Assembly (NCBI GenBank): GCA_020355985.1
Contig: CP070628.1
Span: 1,255,996-1,265,928, forward strand
Reading direction: 5' to 3'
Source of the DNA: Nitrospirota bacterium
GTDB lineage: Bacteria > Nitrospirota > Nitrospiria > Nitrospirales > UBA8639
Length of the DNA stretch: 9,933 nt
Shown: piece after piece, positions 1 through 6,551 of the stretch
Layout: the number at the start of each line of letters is the position of its first letter
How positions within the stretch are numbered: position 1 is the first letter of the stretch
Position numbers and translations under genes: made by a program
The notes under the pieces: model-generated
The model's input: the letters and a program-made list of their open reading frames with translations, nothing else
Databases searched by the model: none
What the model was told of the DNA's origin: nothing

Positions 1-1389
1 AATGAAGAGACCCAGGTTCAAGGTAAGGTCATTTCTCGTATTAAGGGTGGCATGATTGTCGATATTGGCGTCAAAGCCTTTTTGCCTGGCTCACAAATTG
101 ATTTAACACCGGTACGAGATTTGGATGGTCTGGTTGGAAAGACCTTCAATTTTAAGATTATTAAGATTAATCATCGTCGTGGCAATGTGGTGGTCTCACG
201 TCGAGCGCTTCTTGAGGAAACTCGTGATAAACGAAGGCAGACAACCTTATCGACCTTGTCTGAAGGGCAACTCATCGAAGGTACCGTAAAGAATATTACG
301 GACTATGGGGCATTTTTAGATTTGGGTGGCATTGATGGATTGTTACATATTACCGATATCTCTTGGGGCCGAGTTGGACATCCTTCCGATATGTTCTCCA
401 TTGGAGATCGGGTCGAGGTCTTGGTTTTGAAGTATGACCGGGAAACAGGTCGGATTTCTTTAGGCGTGAAACAAAAGTCTGCCGATCCCTGGACGAAAGT
501 CGAAGAAAAATATCCTGCAAGAAGTCGGGTTAAGGGCAAAGTGGTGAGCCTGACCGATTATGGAGCATTTGTGGAACTTGAGCCGGGGGTAGAAGGATTG
601 GTTCATGTTTCCGAAATGTCTTGGACGCATGAGGTTCGACATCCCTCCAAAGTGGTCTCTGTTGGTGATGAGATCGAAGCGCAAGTGCTCCATGTTGATC
701 AACATAGCCGAAAAATATCATTAGGGATGAAGCAAACTGCTCCCAATCCGTGGGATATTATTGAGGAGAAATATCCGGAGGGTACTCAGATCGAAGGTAA
801 AGTGAAAAGTGTGACCGACTTTGGGGCATTTGTGGGATTGGATGAAGGAGTGGATGGGTTGATTCATATTTCGGACATGTCTTGGATCAAACATATCAAG
901 CATCCTTCTGAATTGTTTAAGAAGGGGCAGTCTGTCAATGCGGTCATTCTTAAGATCGATAAGGATAAAGAGCGATTATCCCTTGGCTATAAGCAATTGA
1001 TTCCCGATCCTTGGGTGAGTGAAATTCCCCAACGATATCATGTCGGTGAGAACGCGACCGGTCATGTGTCAAAGGCTGCTGATTTTGGGGTATTTGTTGA
1101 ATTGGAAGGCGGGGTGGAAGGTTTAATTCATGTCAGTGAAATCGGGCCAGAGATGCAGGAGAATTTGGAGGAAAAGTTTGCGATTGGACAGGAAATCGTG
1201 GCAAAAATTGTCAAGGTAGATTGTGAAGATCGAAAAATTGCGCTGAGTCTTTGGGAGCATTTAAAGGATGTGGAGCAGAACGAAGTAGAGCAATTTAATA
1301 GTAGTCAGGGCACTGTTGATCAAAGTTTCGGTCGTGTGGCTCAGGCTTCTGAGCAAGGAGAAGCAAACGAGTCAGATTCCAATGACTGA
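1..1389 (+). CDS. rpsA: 30S ribosomal protein S1, 5' end missing (domains 2-6)
   Basis: S1 binds mRNA on the 30S subunit and helps load and unfold messages for initiation. The reading frame is open from base 1 with no start codon, so the N-terminus and first S1 domain lie upstream; 462 residues are visible. Five S1 (OB-fold) repeats can be seen at visible residues of about 5-68, 89-158, 174-245, 261-332 and 349-420, with recurring TDYGAF/TDFGAF, GLxHxSD/E and ISLGxKQ motifs. The first visible repeat has the divergent form typical of S1 domain 2 (KAFLPGS, then NVVVSRR), which fixes the register as domains 2 to 6 of a six-domain S1. Repeat 6 has lost the SW..HPS segment. A polar, acidic tail of about 40 residues follows. 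The next gene, sppA, starts 39 bases downstream on the same strand, so co-transcription is likely. Identity is very secure; only the start is unseen. Confidence 0.97.
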   Translation, partial: NEETQVQGKVISRIKGGMIVDIGVKAFLPGSQIDLTPVRDLDGLVGKTFNFKIIKINHRRGNVVVSRRALLEETRDKRRQTTLSTLSEGQLIEGTVKNITDYGAFLDLGGIDGLLHITDISWGRVGHPSDMFSIGDRVEVLVLKYDRETGRISLGVKQKSADPWTKVEEKYPARSRVKGKVVSLTDYGAFVELEPGVEGLVHVSEMSWTHEVRHPSKVVSVGDEIEAQVLHVDQHSRKISLGMKQTAPNPWDIIEEKYPEGTQIEGKVKSVTDFGAFVGLDEGVDGLIHISDMSWIKHIKHPSELFKKGQSVNAVILKIDKDKERLSLGYKQLIPDPWVSEIPQRYHVGENATGHVSKAADFGVFVELEGGVEGLIHVSEIGPEMQENLEEKFAIGQEIVAKIVKVDCEDRKIALSLWEHLKDVEQNEVEQFNSSQGTVDQSFGRVAQASEQGEANESDSND

Positions 1390-1413
1390 AGAGAATCTAT
1401 GCGTTTTTAACCG

Positions 1414-1420
1414 AAGGTGG
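1414..1420 (+). promoter_or_regulatory. Ribosome binding site of sppA that decides its start
   Basis: AAGGTGG lies 8 bases before the ATG at 1429. An in-frame GTG at 1417 falls inside this Shine-Dalgarno-like motif, so the GTG cannot be the start it serves; 1429 is preferred. Confidence 0.7.
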
Positions 1421-1428
1421 GTAGCCTC

Positions 1429-2307
1429 ATGAATGACGGGTATCCGCGTTGGAAGCGTGTGTTCTGGATGTTTCTTGCGGCCTTGGTGTTATTTATGGTC
1501 GGCAAGTCTATCTTGCCCGAATTGTTAGAGGCAGGAAAAGAAGGGGTAGCCATCGTCCGAGTTGAAGGCCCGATTCTTGAATCCTATCAAACGATTGAAG
1601 AACTCAAAACGTTTGCCGAGGATCCCTTGGTCAAGGCGATTGTGATCAGAATTGATAGTCCTGGAGGAGGAGTGGCGCCTTCGCAAGAAATTTACAATGC
1701 CGTCAAACGAGTCAGAAGAGAAAACAATAAAACGGTCGTGGCTTCGATGGGGACGGTGGCAGCCTCTGGGGGCTATTACATTGCCGTCGCCACTGATAGG
1801 ATTCTAGCAAATCCAGGCACGTTGACTGGAAGTATTGGGGTCATTATGCAGATGGCCAATTTTCAGGAATTATTAGAGAAAATTGGTGTAAAAAGCGTGG
1901 TGGTCAAAACGGGGAAGTTTAAAGATCTTGGATCGCCGTTTCGCCCAATGGGGGAAGAGGAGCGCCAATTGTTGGAAGCTGTTATGAATGATACGCTGAG
2001 TCAGTTTATCGAAGCGGTCGCCGATGGTCGGTCAATGGATGCAGCGGAAGTCGAGCAGCTGGCCGATGGGCGAGTGTTTACAGGCCGACAAGCCAAGTCA
2101 GTTTTGCTGGTCGATGAAATTGGGGATTTACAGGACGCGATAAAGTTAGCAGGAGAGCTGGGCGGAATTGAAGGTGCCCCTCGGGTGTTGGAGACCACGA
2201 AACCATTTTCCTTTCAAGAGTTCATTGAAAGTAGGTTTTTAGGCGGCATCCGTAGCTTGGCGCCTTCACGATTTTCGTCTCCATTACTCTATCTATGGGT
2301 GGCGTAG
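1429..2307 (+). CDS. sppA: Signal peptide peptidase SppA, single-domain (36K type)
   Basis: A membrane-anchored serine protease of family S49 that degrades signal peptides left in the membrane. The 292-residue product has a positively charged N-terminus (RWKR), one membrane segment at about residues 11-25, and a ClpP-like fold. The nucleophile is Ser113 in AASGGYYIA and the general base is Lys165 in GKFKDLGSP. Their 52-residue spacing equals that of Ser147/Lys199 in the Bacillus subtilis enzyme as I recall it. The IDSPGG segment at about 75-80 is also typical. The length fits the short bacterial/archaeal SppA rather than the duplicated 67K E. coli form. The start at 1429 is chosen for its ribosome binding site. 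It lies between rpsA and the IHF gene with short gaps (39 and 19 bases), so it is probably in one operon. The family call is secure; the in vivo substrates are inferred. Confidence 0.93.
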   Translation: MNDGYPRWKRVFWMFLAALVLFMVGKSILPELLEAGKEGVAIVRVEGPILESYQTIEELKTFAEDPLVKAIVIRIDSPGGGVAPSQEIYNAVKRVRRENNKTVVASMGTVAASGGYYIAVATDRILANPGTLTGSIGVIMQMANFQELLEKIGVKSVVVKTGKFKDLGSPFRPMGEEERQLLEAVMNDTLSQFIEAVADGRSMDAAEVEQLADGRVFTGRQAKSVLLVDEIGDLQDAIKLAGELGGIEGAPRVLETTKPFSFQEFIESRFLGGIRSLAPSRFSSPLLYLWVA

Positions 2308-2326
2308 TTAAGACAAGGAGGATCGG

Positions 2327-2623
2327 ATGACAAAAGCGGATCTCATCGAGAAGTTGGCGGAAAAGGCTCCCCAATTAAGTCGACGACAGGCCGAGCTGGT
2401 GGTCAACACCATTTTTGATTCAATCCGAGACTCTTTGAAGCGTGGAGAAAAGACCGAAATTCGAGGCTTTGGGAGTTTCCGTCTCCGTCATCGACAAACG
2501 AAAGAGGGGCGTAATCCCAAAACCGGAGAATCAGTCTCGGTTCCTGAAAAACGCATGCCATTTTTTAAAGCAGGCAAAGAAATTAAAGAATTACTCAACC
2601 CTGAAGAAAAATCTGTGTTGTAA
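2327..2623 (+). CDS. IHF/HU-family DNA-bending protein, IHF-beta-like
   Basis: A small nucleoid protein of 98 residues that binds and bends DNA as a dimer. The sequence starts MTKADLIEKL, has the helix pair of the family, then EIRGFGSF at residues 44-51 and the beta-arm GRNPKTGE at 61-68. Pro64 is the residue that intercalates between base pairs in IHF and HU. The KxMPFFKAGKEIKELLN end is typical of IHF subunits. A strong ribosome binding site AAGGAGG (2315-2321) sits 5 bases before the ATG. A gene of this type directly after rpsA recalls the rpsA-ihfB order of Proteobacteria, here with sppA inserted. Whether it works as a homodimer (HU-like) or with an IHF-alpha partner cannot be told from this window, so I leave the symbol empty. 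Confidence 0.92.
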   Translation: MTKADLIEKLAEKAPQLSRRQAELVVNTIFDSIRDSLKRGEKTEIRGFGSFRLRHRQTKEGRNPKTGESVSVPEKRMPFFKAGKEIKELLNPEEKSVL

Positions 2624-2626
2624 CTC

Positions 2627-3613
2627 ATGTCAATTTCTGATCCATCGCCGATAATGGAAGACATTCCCTGGACTGAGGAAGCGTTGACTCGACTTGAGCG
2701 TGCCCCTAGTTTCTTGCGGGGTATGGTTCGTCGGTTGGCTGATAAAAAAGCCAAAGAACTTGGCTATGCTGAGATCACGGTTGATGTTTTGGAACAATTC
2801 AAAAACCAAATGATGGGTCAAATGGGTGGTGAAGCGGGGATGTCTCAGGCAGCCGAAGATATGGCTGCAGGCAAGTTGCCCTGGACCGCAGAAGCCAAAA
2901 AACGATTGGAGTCCATCCCGGAGTTCATGCGGAGCATGATTGCCAATATTGCGGAAGATGTGGCCAAAGAGCGAGGTCATATGGAGGTCAATGTCGAGTT
3001 ATTTGAAAAGGTTGAAGCCTTAGGCGATCTGCAAGAGCAAGTAGGCCTTCCCTTAGAATGGACAGAAGAAGCCCTCGCGCTCTTGCAACAAAAAATAGAG
3101 CATTCCCCCCCAATGGCGAAGGAATTTGTGGCAGATATGTTGAAGCATGATGCAGAAGATCTTGCGCGGGAGCAAGGAATTACCTGCATGGATGCTGAAT
3201 CCCTCATGCGTCTATGGGAGGCACCACAATCACAGGTAGCTTGGACTGATGAGGCATGGAAACGTCTTCAGACCTCTCCGGATTTTGTGCGGAGTGGGAT
3301 CCGAAAAGCTGCTGAGCGTCGGGCACGGAAACTTGGTCTTCAAGAAATTGATTCAGAGCATTTGACCGTTTTTCGAAACGAAGCCATGATGAAAGCTGTC
3401 AAACGCATTCGAGCCTTTGGATATAAAGAATTGACGTTTGATGCCTTCGATGATGCGCTCCATAAGGTAAAACGATTAAAGGGAAACGAGCAAGCTGAGC
3501 ACCGTTTAGATGAAATACGTGATTTTATGAAAACCAAGCCCGATGTGGGAGTACTTGGCGACGAGCTCATGGGGCGCTTCCGGAGGTATTTAAAAGGGGA
3601 AGGAAAATTATAA
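2627..3613 (+). CDS. Protein of four tandem PCP_red-like repeats, function unknown
   Basis: The 328-residue protein is built from repeated units starting at residues 15, 86, 145 and 206. Each begins WT.EA...L and the best copies continue P.F.R....+.AE..A+..G..E+. This pattern matches my memory of the small C-terminal domain of the light-independent protochlorophyllide reductase subunit BchB/ChlB (Pfam PCP_red), which occurs alone in some non-phototrophs. Repeats 1, 2 and 4 keep the pattern best; repeat 3 carries an insertion (IEHSPP). After repeat 4 a second AFGYKELTFDAFDDAL segment (about 263-278) looks like a partial fifth unit, followed by a charged tail. No cysteines of an Fe-S or catalytic domain and no BchB nitrogenase-like part are present, so chlorophyll synthesis is not implied. 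The ATG lies 3 bases after the IHF stop and has no clear Shine-Dalgarno of its own, which suggests translational coupling. A later ATG at 2654 is an alternative start. The role is unknown. Confidence 0.8.
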   Translation: MSISDPSPIMEDIPWTEEALTRLERAPSFLRGMVRRLADKKAKELGYAEITVDVLEQFKNQMMGQMGGEAGMSQAAEDMAAGKLPWTAEAKKRLESIPEFMRSMIANIAEDVAKERGHMEVNVELFEKVEALGDLQEQVGLPLEWTEEALALLQQKIEHSPPMAKEFVADMLKHDAEDLAREQGITCMDAESLMRLWEAPQSQVAWTDEAWKRLQTSPDFVRSGIRKAAERRARKLGLQEIDSEHLTVFRNEAMMKAVKRIRAFGYKELTFDAFDDALHKVKRLKGNEQAEHRLDEIRDFMKTKPDVGVLGDELMGRFRRYLKGEGKL

Positions 3614-3659
3614 GACACTCTATTTGTCCAATCTTTTCCTCTCTCAACGTCGCCTCGCT

Positions 3660-4292
3660 CTAGTTCTTTCCCATTTTCTGTTCCATTGCCCCTTCCTTTG
3701 CTAATTGATCAACAATCTCATTTTCGGGGTTCCCCGAATGAGCTTTAACTTTGATCCAATGAATGTTGATGTGTGATGCGTTCACCATTTTGGCATATGA
3801 TTGGGTGAAGGGTAATTTCGCTCTCCAGGCTCCTGTTGCCCAGCTTTCCAACCCTTGATAATCAAAATAAAGCGTCACCTCTGTAATCCCCCGTGCCTGG
3901 CACCATTCCAGGGATTTTAAAATACCCAAAATCTCTCCCGCGACGTTTCGGTGCCTATGAGCTTCGGGAGGAATATCGTTGCCTTTGGCACGATAGACTT
4001 CTTGGCCACCCTGTTTGACCAGCAAGCCCCATCCAATTCTCAGAGAACCATCACCTTGAGGAAAACAGGATCCATCCACCCAAATCTCAGTAGTGAAATC
4101 AGTTGGGACGTCCGCTTTTTCCTTGGTATTTTTCAGAGTTGGGGCAGTGGAAGAGACAAACGCCAAGGCTTCTTCTCGTGTAGGGAAGGATTTATATTCA
4201 GCATCAGGAAATTTGTAGACTTGTTTTCGGCAGGCGTCCCAACTGTCAAACACTCCGGTGGTTCGGCCGCGACGTACCGCATAAAACTTCAT
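3660..4292 (-). CDS. Ribonuclease HI with N-terminal viroplasmin (RHBD) domain
   Basis: Cleaves the RNA strand of RNA/DNA hybrids in the cytoplasm (R-loops, primers). In the 210-residue product, residues 1-47 form a caulimovirus-viroplasmin or hybrid-binding domain (KFYAVRRGRTTGVFDSWDAC, then AEYKSFPTREEA), which in homologues raises affinity for the hybrid. A linker of about 20 residues leads to the RNase H fold at about 68-205. The four acidic catalytic residues can be read as Asp73 (WVDGS), Glu120 (NVAGEI), Asp144 (LYFDYQG) and Asp195 (NEIVDQLA), with His185 in KAHSGNPEN as the flexible-loop histidine. The start chosen is ATG at 4292; the frame extends two codons to a TTG at 4298. No good ribosome binding site is seen before either. 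It converges with the PCP_red gene (46 bases between stops) and follows the TPR gene on the same strand after 53 bases. Confidence 0.92.
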   Translation of the reverse strand: MKFYAVRRGRTTGVFDSWDACRKQVYKFPDAEYKSFPTREEALAFVSSTAPTLKNTKEKADVPTDFTTEIWVDGSCFPQGDGSLRIGWGLLVKQGGQEVYRAKGNDIPPEAHRHRNVAGEILGILKSLEWCQARGITEVTLYFDYQGLESWATGAWRAKLPFTQSYAKMVNASHINIHWIKVKAHSGNPENEIVDQLAKEGAMEQKMGKN

Positions 4293-4345
4293 GGACAATC
4301 ACATGCGGGTGTTGTTTGTCCCATGCTATTGTTTCTTCATCGGAT

Positions 4346-5491
4346 TCACTGATTTTGTAGCGCTTCAATTTTGGCTTTGGCAATGGCCAGTTTAGCTGTT
4401 TGGCCAGGATTATCTTCTGCTAACACGACAAAGGTTTCGTATTCTTGAAGGGCACGTTTTGGGTTAATTGATTCAAAAGCTTTGGCTAAATTAAATCGTG
4501 CTTGGGCATATGCGGGTTGCAGGGCCAGGGCTTGTTCATAGGCTTGAATCCCTTCTGGGATTTTCTCCAGTTTGACCAACACCGTCCCATAACTGTTCAA
4601 AATATTGGCCGCATGGGGTTGAATGGCCAAGGCTTTTTCAATGGAAGCCTTGGCTTCTGTAAACTTTTTAAGTTGGCTAAAAGATAGCCCAAGTCTATGA
4701 TTCGCTTCGGCGAGCTGCTTGGTCTTCGGGAGTCCATAATGAACGGATTTCTGGTAGGCGTCCTGTGCGATGCCAGGTTGTTTTGTCCCGCAGGAGCCAA
4801 ATAAAGCAATCTCGCCTCTGGCAAATTGTTGCAAGCCTAGGAAGTCTTTGTCAGCTGATGATGGTGTCGTTGAAAGAGAGGTCTTGGGATTAGAGGGAGA
4901 TGAAGATGCTTGTAAATAAGAAAGGAATTTGTGATGACTCCCATCCAAAAGCGATTCATAGGGATCTAGGACAAACACGGCCATAATCAGTTGGTCATCC
5001 TGCCCGGGCCGATGCCGAAGATAATATTGATGGGTGGTCGTGGCTTTTCCGGTACGGTACAACGTGGCTGAGTCGGGGACTTGTCCTTCAAGGAGCTGAG
5101 AGGAGGTAAGATAAAAATCACGGCTTGAGGGTAATTGCGAAAGAGTTTTTCGAAGTGTGGGATAGTCATCCAGGGACAATCCATCTGGAAAGACGGTGAT
5201 CACTCCAACGAGTATCTGATCTTCATTAAAGACCACCCATTGGCCTTGTTTAATGGGATGGGAAATTTCTTGAAAAATTTCTCTTCCCCCGCCCCAAGGG
5301 GTTTTCTGACTTCCTGGCTTTAACCAACTGGCATTAGCCTCGGTCTCAGTCTGGCAAAGGTAAGCCTGTCCTAACAGATTAAGATCACTTGCTGAGGGAG
5401 GCAAGGGTGATGGTGGCGGACCGCTCGAACAATGGGTAAGAAAGCAGAGCGAAAAAATTCCGACAATGCTTTTCCAGGGGTGGAAGCTCAT
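4346..5491 (-). CDS. TPR-repeat protein, probable lipoprotein, function unknown
   Basis: The 381-residue product begins MSFHPWKS, then a hydrophobic stretch (about 8-18) ending in FLTHC at Cys21 and a Ser/Pro-rich linker. This looks like a lipoprotein signal, although His at -1 of the Cys is atypical, so ordinary secretion or a membrane anchor is possible. Residues about 40-195 are a domain I do not recognise, with beta-type segments such as QWVVFNEDQILVGVITVF. A Ser-rich linker (195-213) follows. Residues about 226-373 hold TPR or Sel1-like helices, clearest in the units starting near 262, 296 and 330 (AxxxLGxxxxxLxxxxEAxxxxxxALxxxP). Such repeats usually bind other proteins, here probably in the periplasm. 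The frame extends 13 codons to an ATG at 5530; I prefer 5491 because it gives a compact signal peptide, but neither start has a visible ribosome binding site. The gene lies downstream of tRNA-Val on the same strand. Confidence 0.75.
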   Translation of the reverse strand: MSFHPWKSIVGIFSLCFLTHCSSGPPPSPLPPSASDLNLLGQAYLCQTETEANASWLKPGSQKTPWGGGREIFQEISHPIKQGQWVVFNEDQILVGVITVFPDGLSLDDYPTLRKTLSQLPSSRDFYLTSSQLLEGQVPDSATLYRTGKATTTHQYYLRHRPGQDDQLIMAVFVLDPYESLLDGSHHKFLSYLQASSSPSNPKTSLSTTPSSADKDFLGLQQFARGEIALFGSCGTKQPGIAQDAYQKSVHYGLPKTKQLAEANHRLGLSFSQLKKFTEAKASIEKALAIQPHAANILNSYGTVLVKLEKIPEGIQAYEQALALQPAYAQARFNLAKAFESINPKRALQEYETFVVLAEDNPGQTAKLAIAKAKIEALQNQ

Positions 5492-5596
5492 TTTTGAATG
5501 TGGAAGGTTTTGGATAAGGGCCGCGCTCATCGCGAATTCGCTATCGTCGTTGACCTGATTGAGAAGAAAATAAAAACGGAGGAATGTAGGACACTC

Positions 5597-5671
5597 TGGT
5601 GGGCGATACTGGGATCGAACCAGTGACCTCTGCCGTGTGAAGGCAGCGCTCTCCCACTGAGCTAATCGCCC
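5597..5671 (-). tRNA. tRNA-Val (anticodon CAC), CCA encoded
   Basis: On the minus strand the acceptor stem GGGCGAT pairs with ATCGCCC, followed by discriminator A and an encoded CCA. The D arm is GCTC/GAGC with loop AGTGGGA. The anticodon stem CTGCC/GGCAG encloses TTCACAC, so the anticodon is CAC (plus-strand bases 5637-5639) and reads GUG valine. The T arm has the TTCGATC loop. The total of 75 bases and all arms are standard. Confidence 0.97.
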
Positions 5672-5684
5672 AAGTCAACGTGAG

Positions 5685-5713
5685 AATGTATCACAATGCT
5701 ATAGGGGGGGCAA
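5685..5713 (-). promoter_or_regulatory. Candidate promoter of tRNA-Val
   Basis: On the minus strand TTGCCC (5713-5708), a 17-base spacer and TACATT (5690-5685) preceded by TG one base upstream give an extended -10 sigma-70-type promoter. The predicted start, near 5678-5679, lies about 8 bases before the mature tRNA 5' end, which is a sensible leader. It is inferred from motifs only. Confidence 0.5.
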
Positions 5714-5744
5714 TGCAGTTTAATGGGCATGTCTTCCCCATATC

Positions 5745-5774
5745 TTGACGCTCTAAGAAAGTGTGGAGTAGGCT
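5745..5774 (+). promoter_or_regulatory. Weak candidate promoter of pup
   Basis: TTGACG (5745-5750) followed after 18 bases by TAGGCT (5769-5774). The -35 is good, the -10 matches only three of six bases. It lies back-to-back with the tRNA-Val promoter in the divergent gap 5672-5816. Confidence 0.3.
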
Positions 5775-5804
5775 CAGACGAAGGGATTTATGGTGCTTTG
5801 CAAA

Positions 5805-5810
5805 GGGGGG
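5805..5810 (+). promoter_or_regulatory. Ribosome binding site of pup
   Basis: A run of six G preceded by AAA lies 6 bases before the ATG at 5817. It supports that start over an in-frame ATG at 5790, which has only a weaker AAGGG motif and would add a cysteine-containing leader unlike known Pup N-termini. Confidence 0.6.
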
Positions 5811-5816
5811 TGTATA

Positions 5817-6020
5817 ATGGACAAACAAGACCGAAAATATGAGTCTCGAAAGCCAAGTACTCCTCAAGAATCTGAAGAGATCCAAGCCGATCCTAAGGTT
5901 GCGGAAACCGGGCAACGTTTAACAGAAGAAATGGACGATCTGGTTGACGAAATCGATAAAGTCCTTGAAGAAAATGCGGCTGAATTTGTGAAAAACTATG
6001 TGCAAAAAGGTGGAGAGTAG
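5817..6020 (+). CDS. pup: Prokaryotic ubiquitin-like protein Pup, ending in GGE
   Basis: Pup is joined through its C-terminal glutamate to lysines of target proteins by the ligase PafA and carries them to the Mpa/ARC ATPase and the 20S proteasome. The 67-residue product has a polar, disordered-looking N-terminal half (residues 1-32) and then the Pup signature: LTEEMDDLVDEIDKVLEENA (35-54), the region that forms a helix on the ATPase coiled coil, and EFVKNYVQKGGE at the end. From memory, about three quarters of residues 35-67 match Mycobacterium Pup. The last residue is Glu rather than Gln, so the protein should be ligatable without prior deamidation by Dop. The size (usual 60-70) fits. No proteasome subunit, pafA, dop or ATPase gene is in the window, unlike the actinobacterial pup-prcBA order. 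The other related tag known in Nitrospirota, UBact, has a different sequence, so Pup is the better name. Confidence 0.93.
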   Translation: MDKQDRKYESRKPSTPQESEEIQADPKVAETGQRLTEEMDDLVDEIDKVLEENAAEFVKNYVQKGGE

Positions 6021-6439
6021 CCACTAGATTTATTTGGTGCGCTCAGCTCCATGGGTACGTTCTTCCTTCCTGTTTTCGTCACAACCTATTCACAGCTCCT
6101 AGGTGGGCATTCCTGACATTTTTAATCGGGAATCCATCTTGTTTTTCTTTCTCAAGCAACGTTGGGAGGAGAAGCACGTCTTCTCTGTTGAGCCTAGGGT
6201 AATGTTCAAGTGGTTATTGGTATTGCCGGGTTTCGTCCAGGCGGCCGACTTTGTTGCTTGATGTGTCCAGAGGGAAGCAAACTTTATTGTGAAGCACAAG
6301 AACCTAAAACCATTCATGCCAAGCCTAACCTCATCTGATGAGGCGAACGCAAGTTACAGGAGGGCGGACCAACTTGCTGTGCTCAAACAAGGTCTGCCAG
6401 CTGATTAGAGCGTTCACCGTTGGGGCCGGGCGGAGGCGT

Positions 6440-6469
6440 CAGACAGTGGGACAAGAACGGATCTATAAT
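6440..6469 (+). promoter_or_regulatory. Candidate promoter of rel
   Basis: A perfect TATAAT (6464-6469) lies 18 bases after CAGACA (6440-6445), which matches four of six -35 bases. Transcription would begin near 6476, giving rel a leader of about 75 bases. A TATGAT at 6503-6508 is a second -10 candidate without a good -35. Confidence 0.4.
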
Positions 6470-6535
6470 AAAGAGTTTTCAGCAATTTCATCAGTTTTTT
6501 GTTATGATTTTTGAAGGTAGTTAGGGTAAGGGGCT

Positions 6536-6547
6536 ATGAGAATCTGA
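6536..6547 (+). other. Three-codon minicistron (Met-Arg-Ile-stop) just before rel
   Basis: ATG AGA ATC TGA sits directly after AAGGGG (6528-6533), while the rel ATG at 6552 comes 4 bases after this stop and lacks its own Shine-Dalgarno at normal distance. In the rel frame a TGA at 6537-6539 rules out an upstream start. Ribosomes may reach rel by reinitiation, or AAGGGG may be a distant site for rel itself. This is inference. Confidence 0.3.
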
Positions 6548-6551
6548 AATT

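Larger units (their letters stand above)
6021..6551 (+). other. 531-base gap between pup and rel, no convincing gene, several paired segments
   Basis: No open frame here has a family signature or good start. Paired segments are visible: GAGAAG/CTTCTC around CACGT (6169-6185) with flanking CTCAA (6151-6155) opposite TTGAG (6188-6192); CCTCAT/ATGAGG (6329-6343); and GGCGGACC (6363-6370) with GGTCTGCC (6391-6398), eight pairs with one G-U. I compared it by eye with tmRNA, RNase P, 6S, SRP RNA and common riboswitch motifs and recognised none. It may hold an unassigned small RNA, the leader of rel, or degenerate sequence. Confidence 0.5.

Noticed and set aside
1417..1428. GTG start giving sppA four more residues
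   Set aside because: The GTG is inside the ribosome binding motif at 1414-1420; ATG at 1429 is better placed.
2442..2654. Plus-strand frame overlapping the IHF gene
   Set aside because: It is a frame-shifted reading of the IHF gene with no family signature of its own.
2627..3613. Protochlorophyllide reductase subunit as the function of this gene
   Set aside because: Only the small C-terminal-type domain is repeated; the nitrogenase-like catalytic part and its cysteines are absent.
5817..6020. UBact rather than Pup
   Set aside because: The helix segment LTEEMDDLVDEID and the VQKGGE end are canonical Pup; UBact as I recall it has an Arg/Pro-rich sequence lacking this helix.
6099..6317. Minus-strand open frame of 72 codons in the pup-rel gap
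   Set aside because: No domain, no ribosome binding site, composition unlike neighbouring proteins; chance open frame is more likely.
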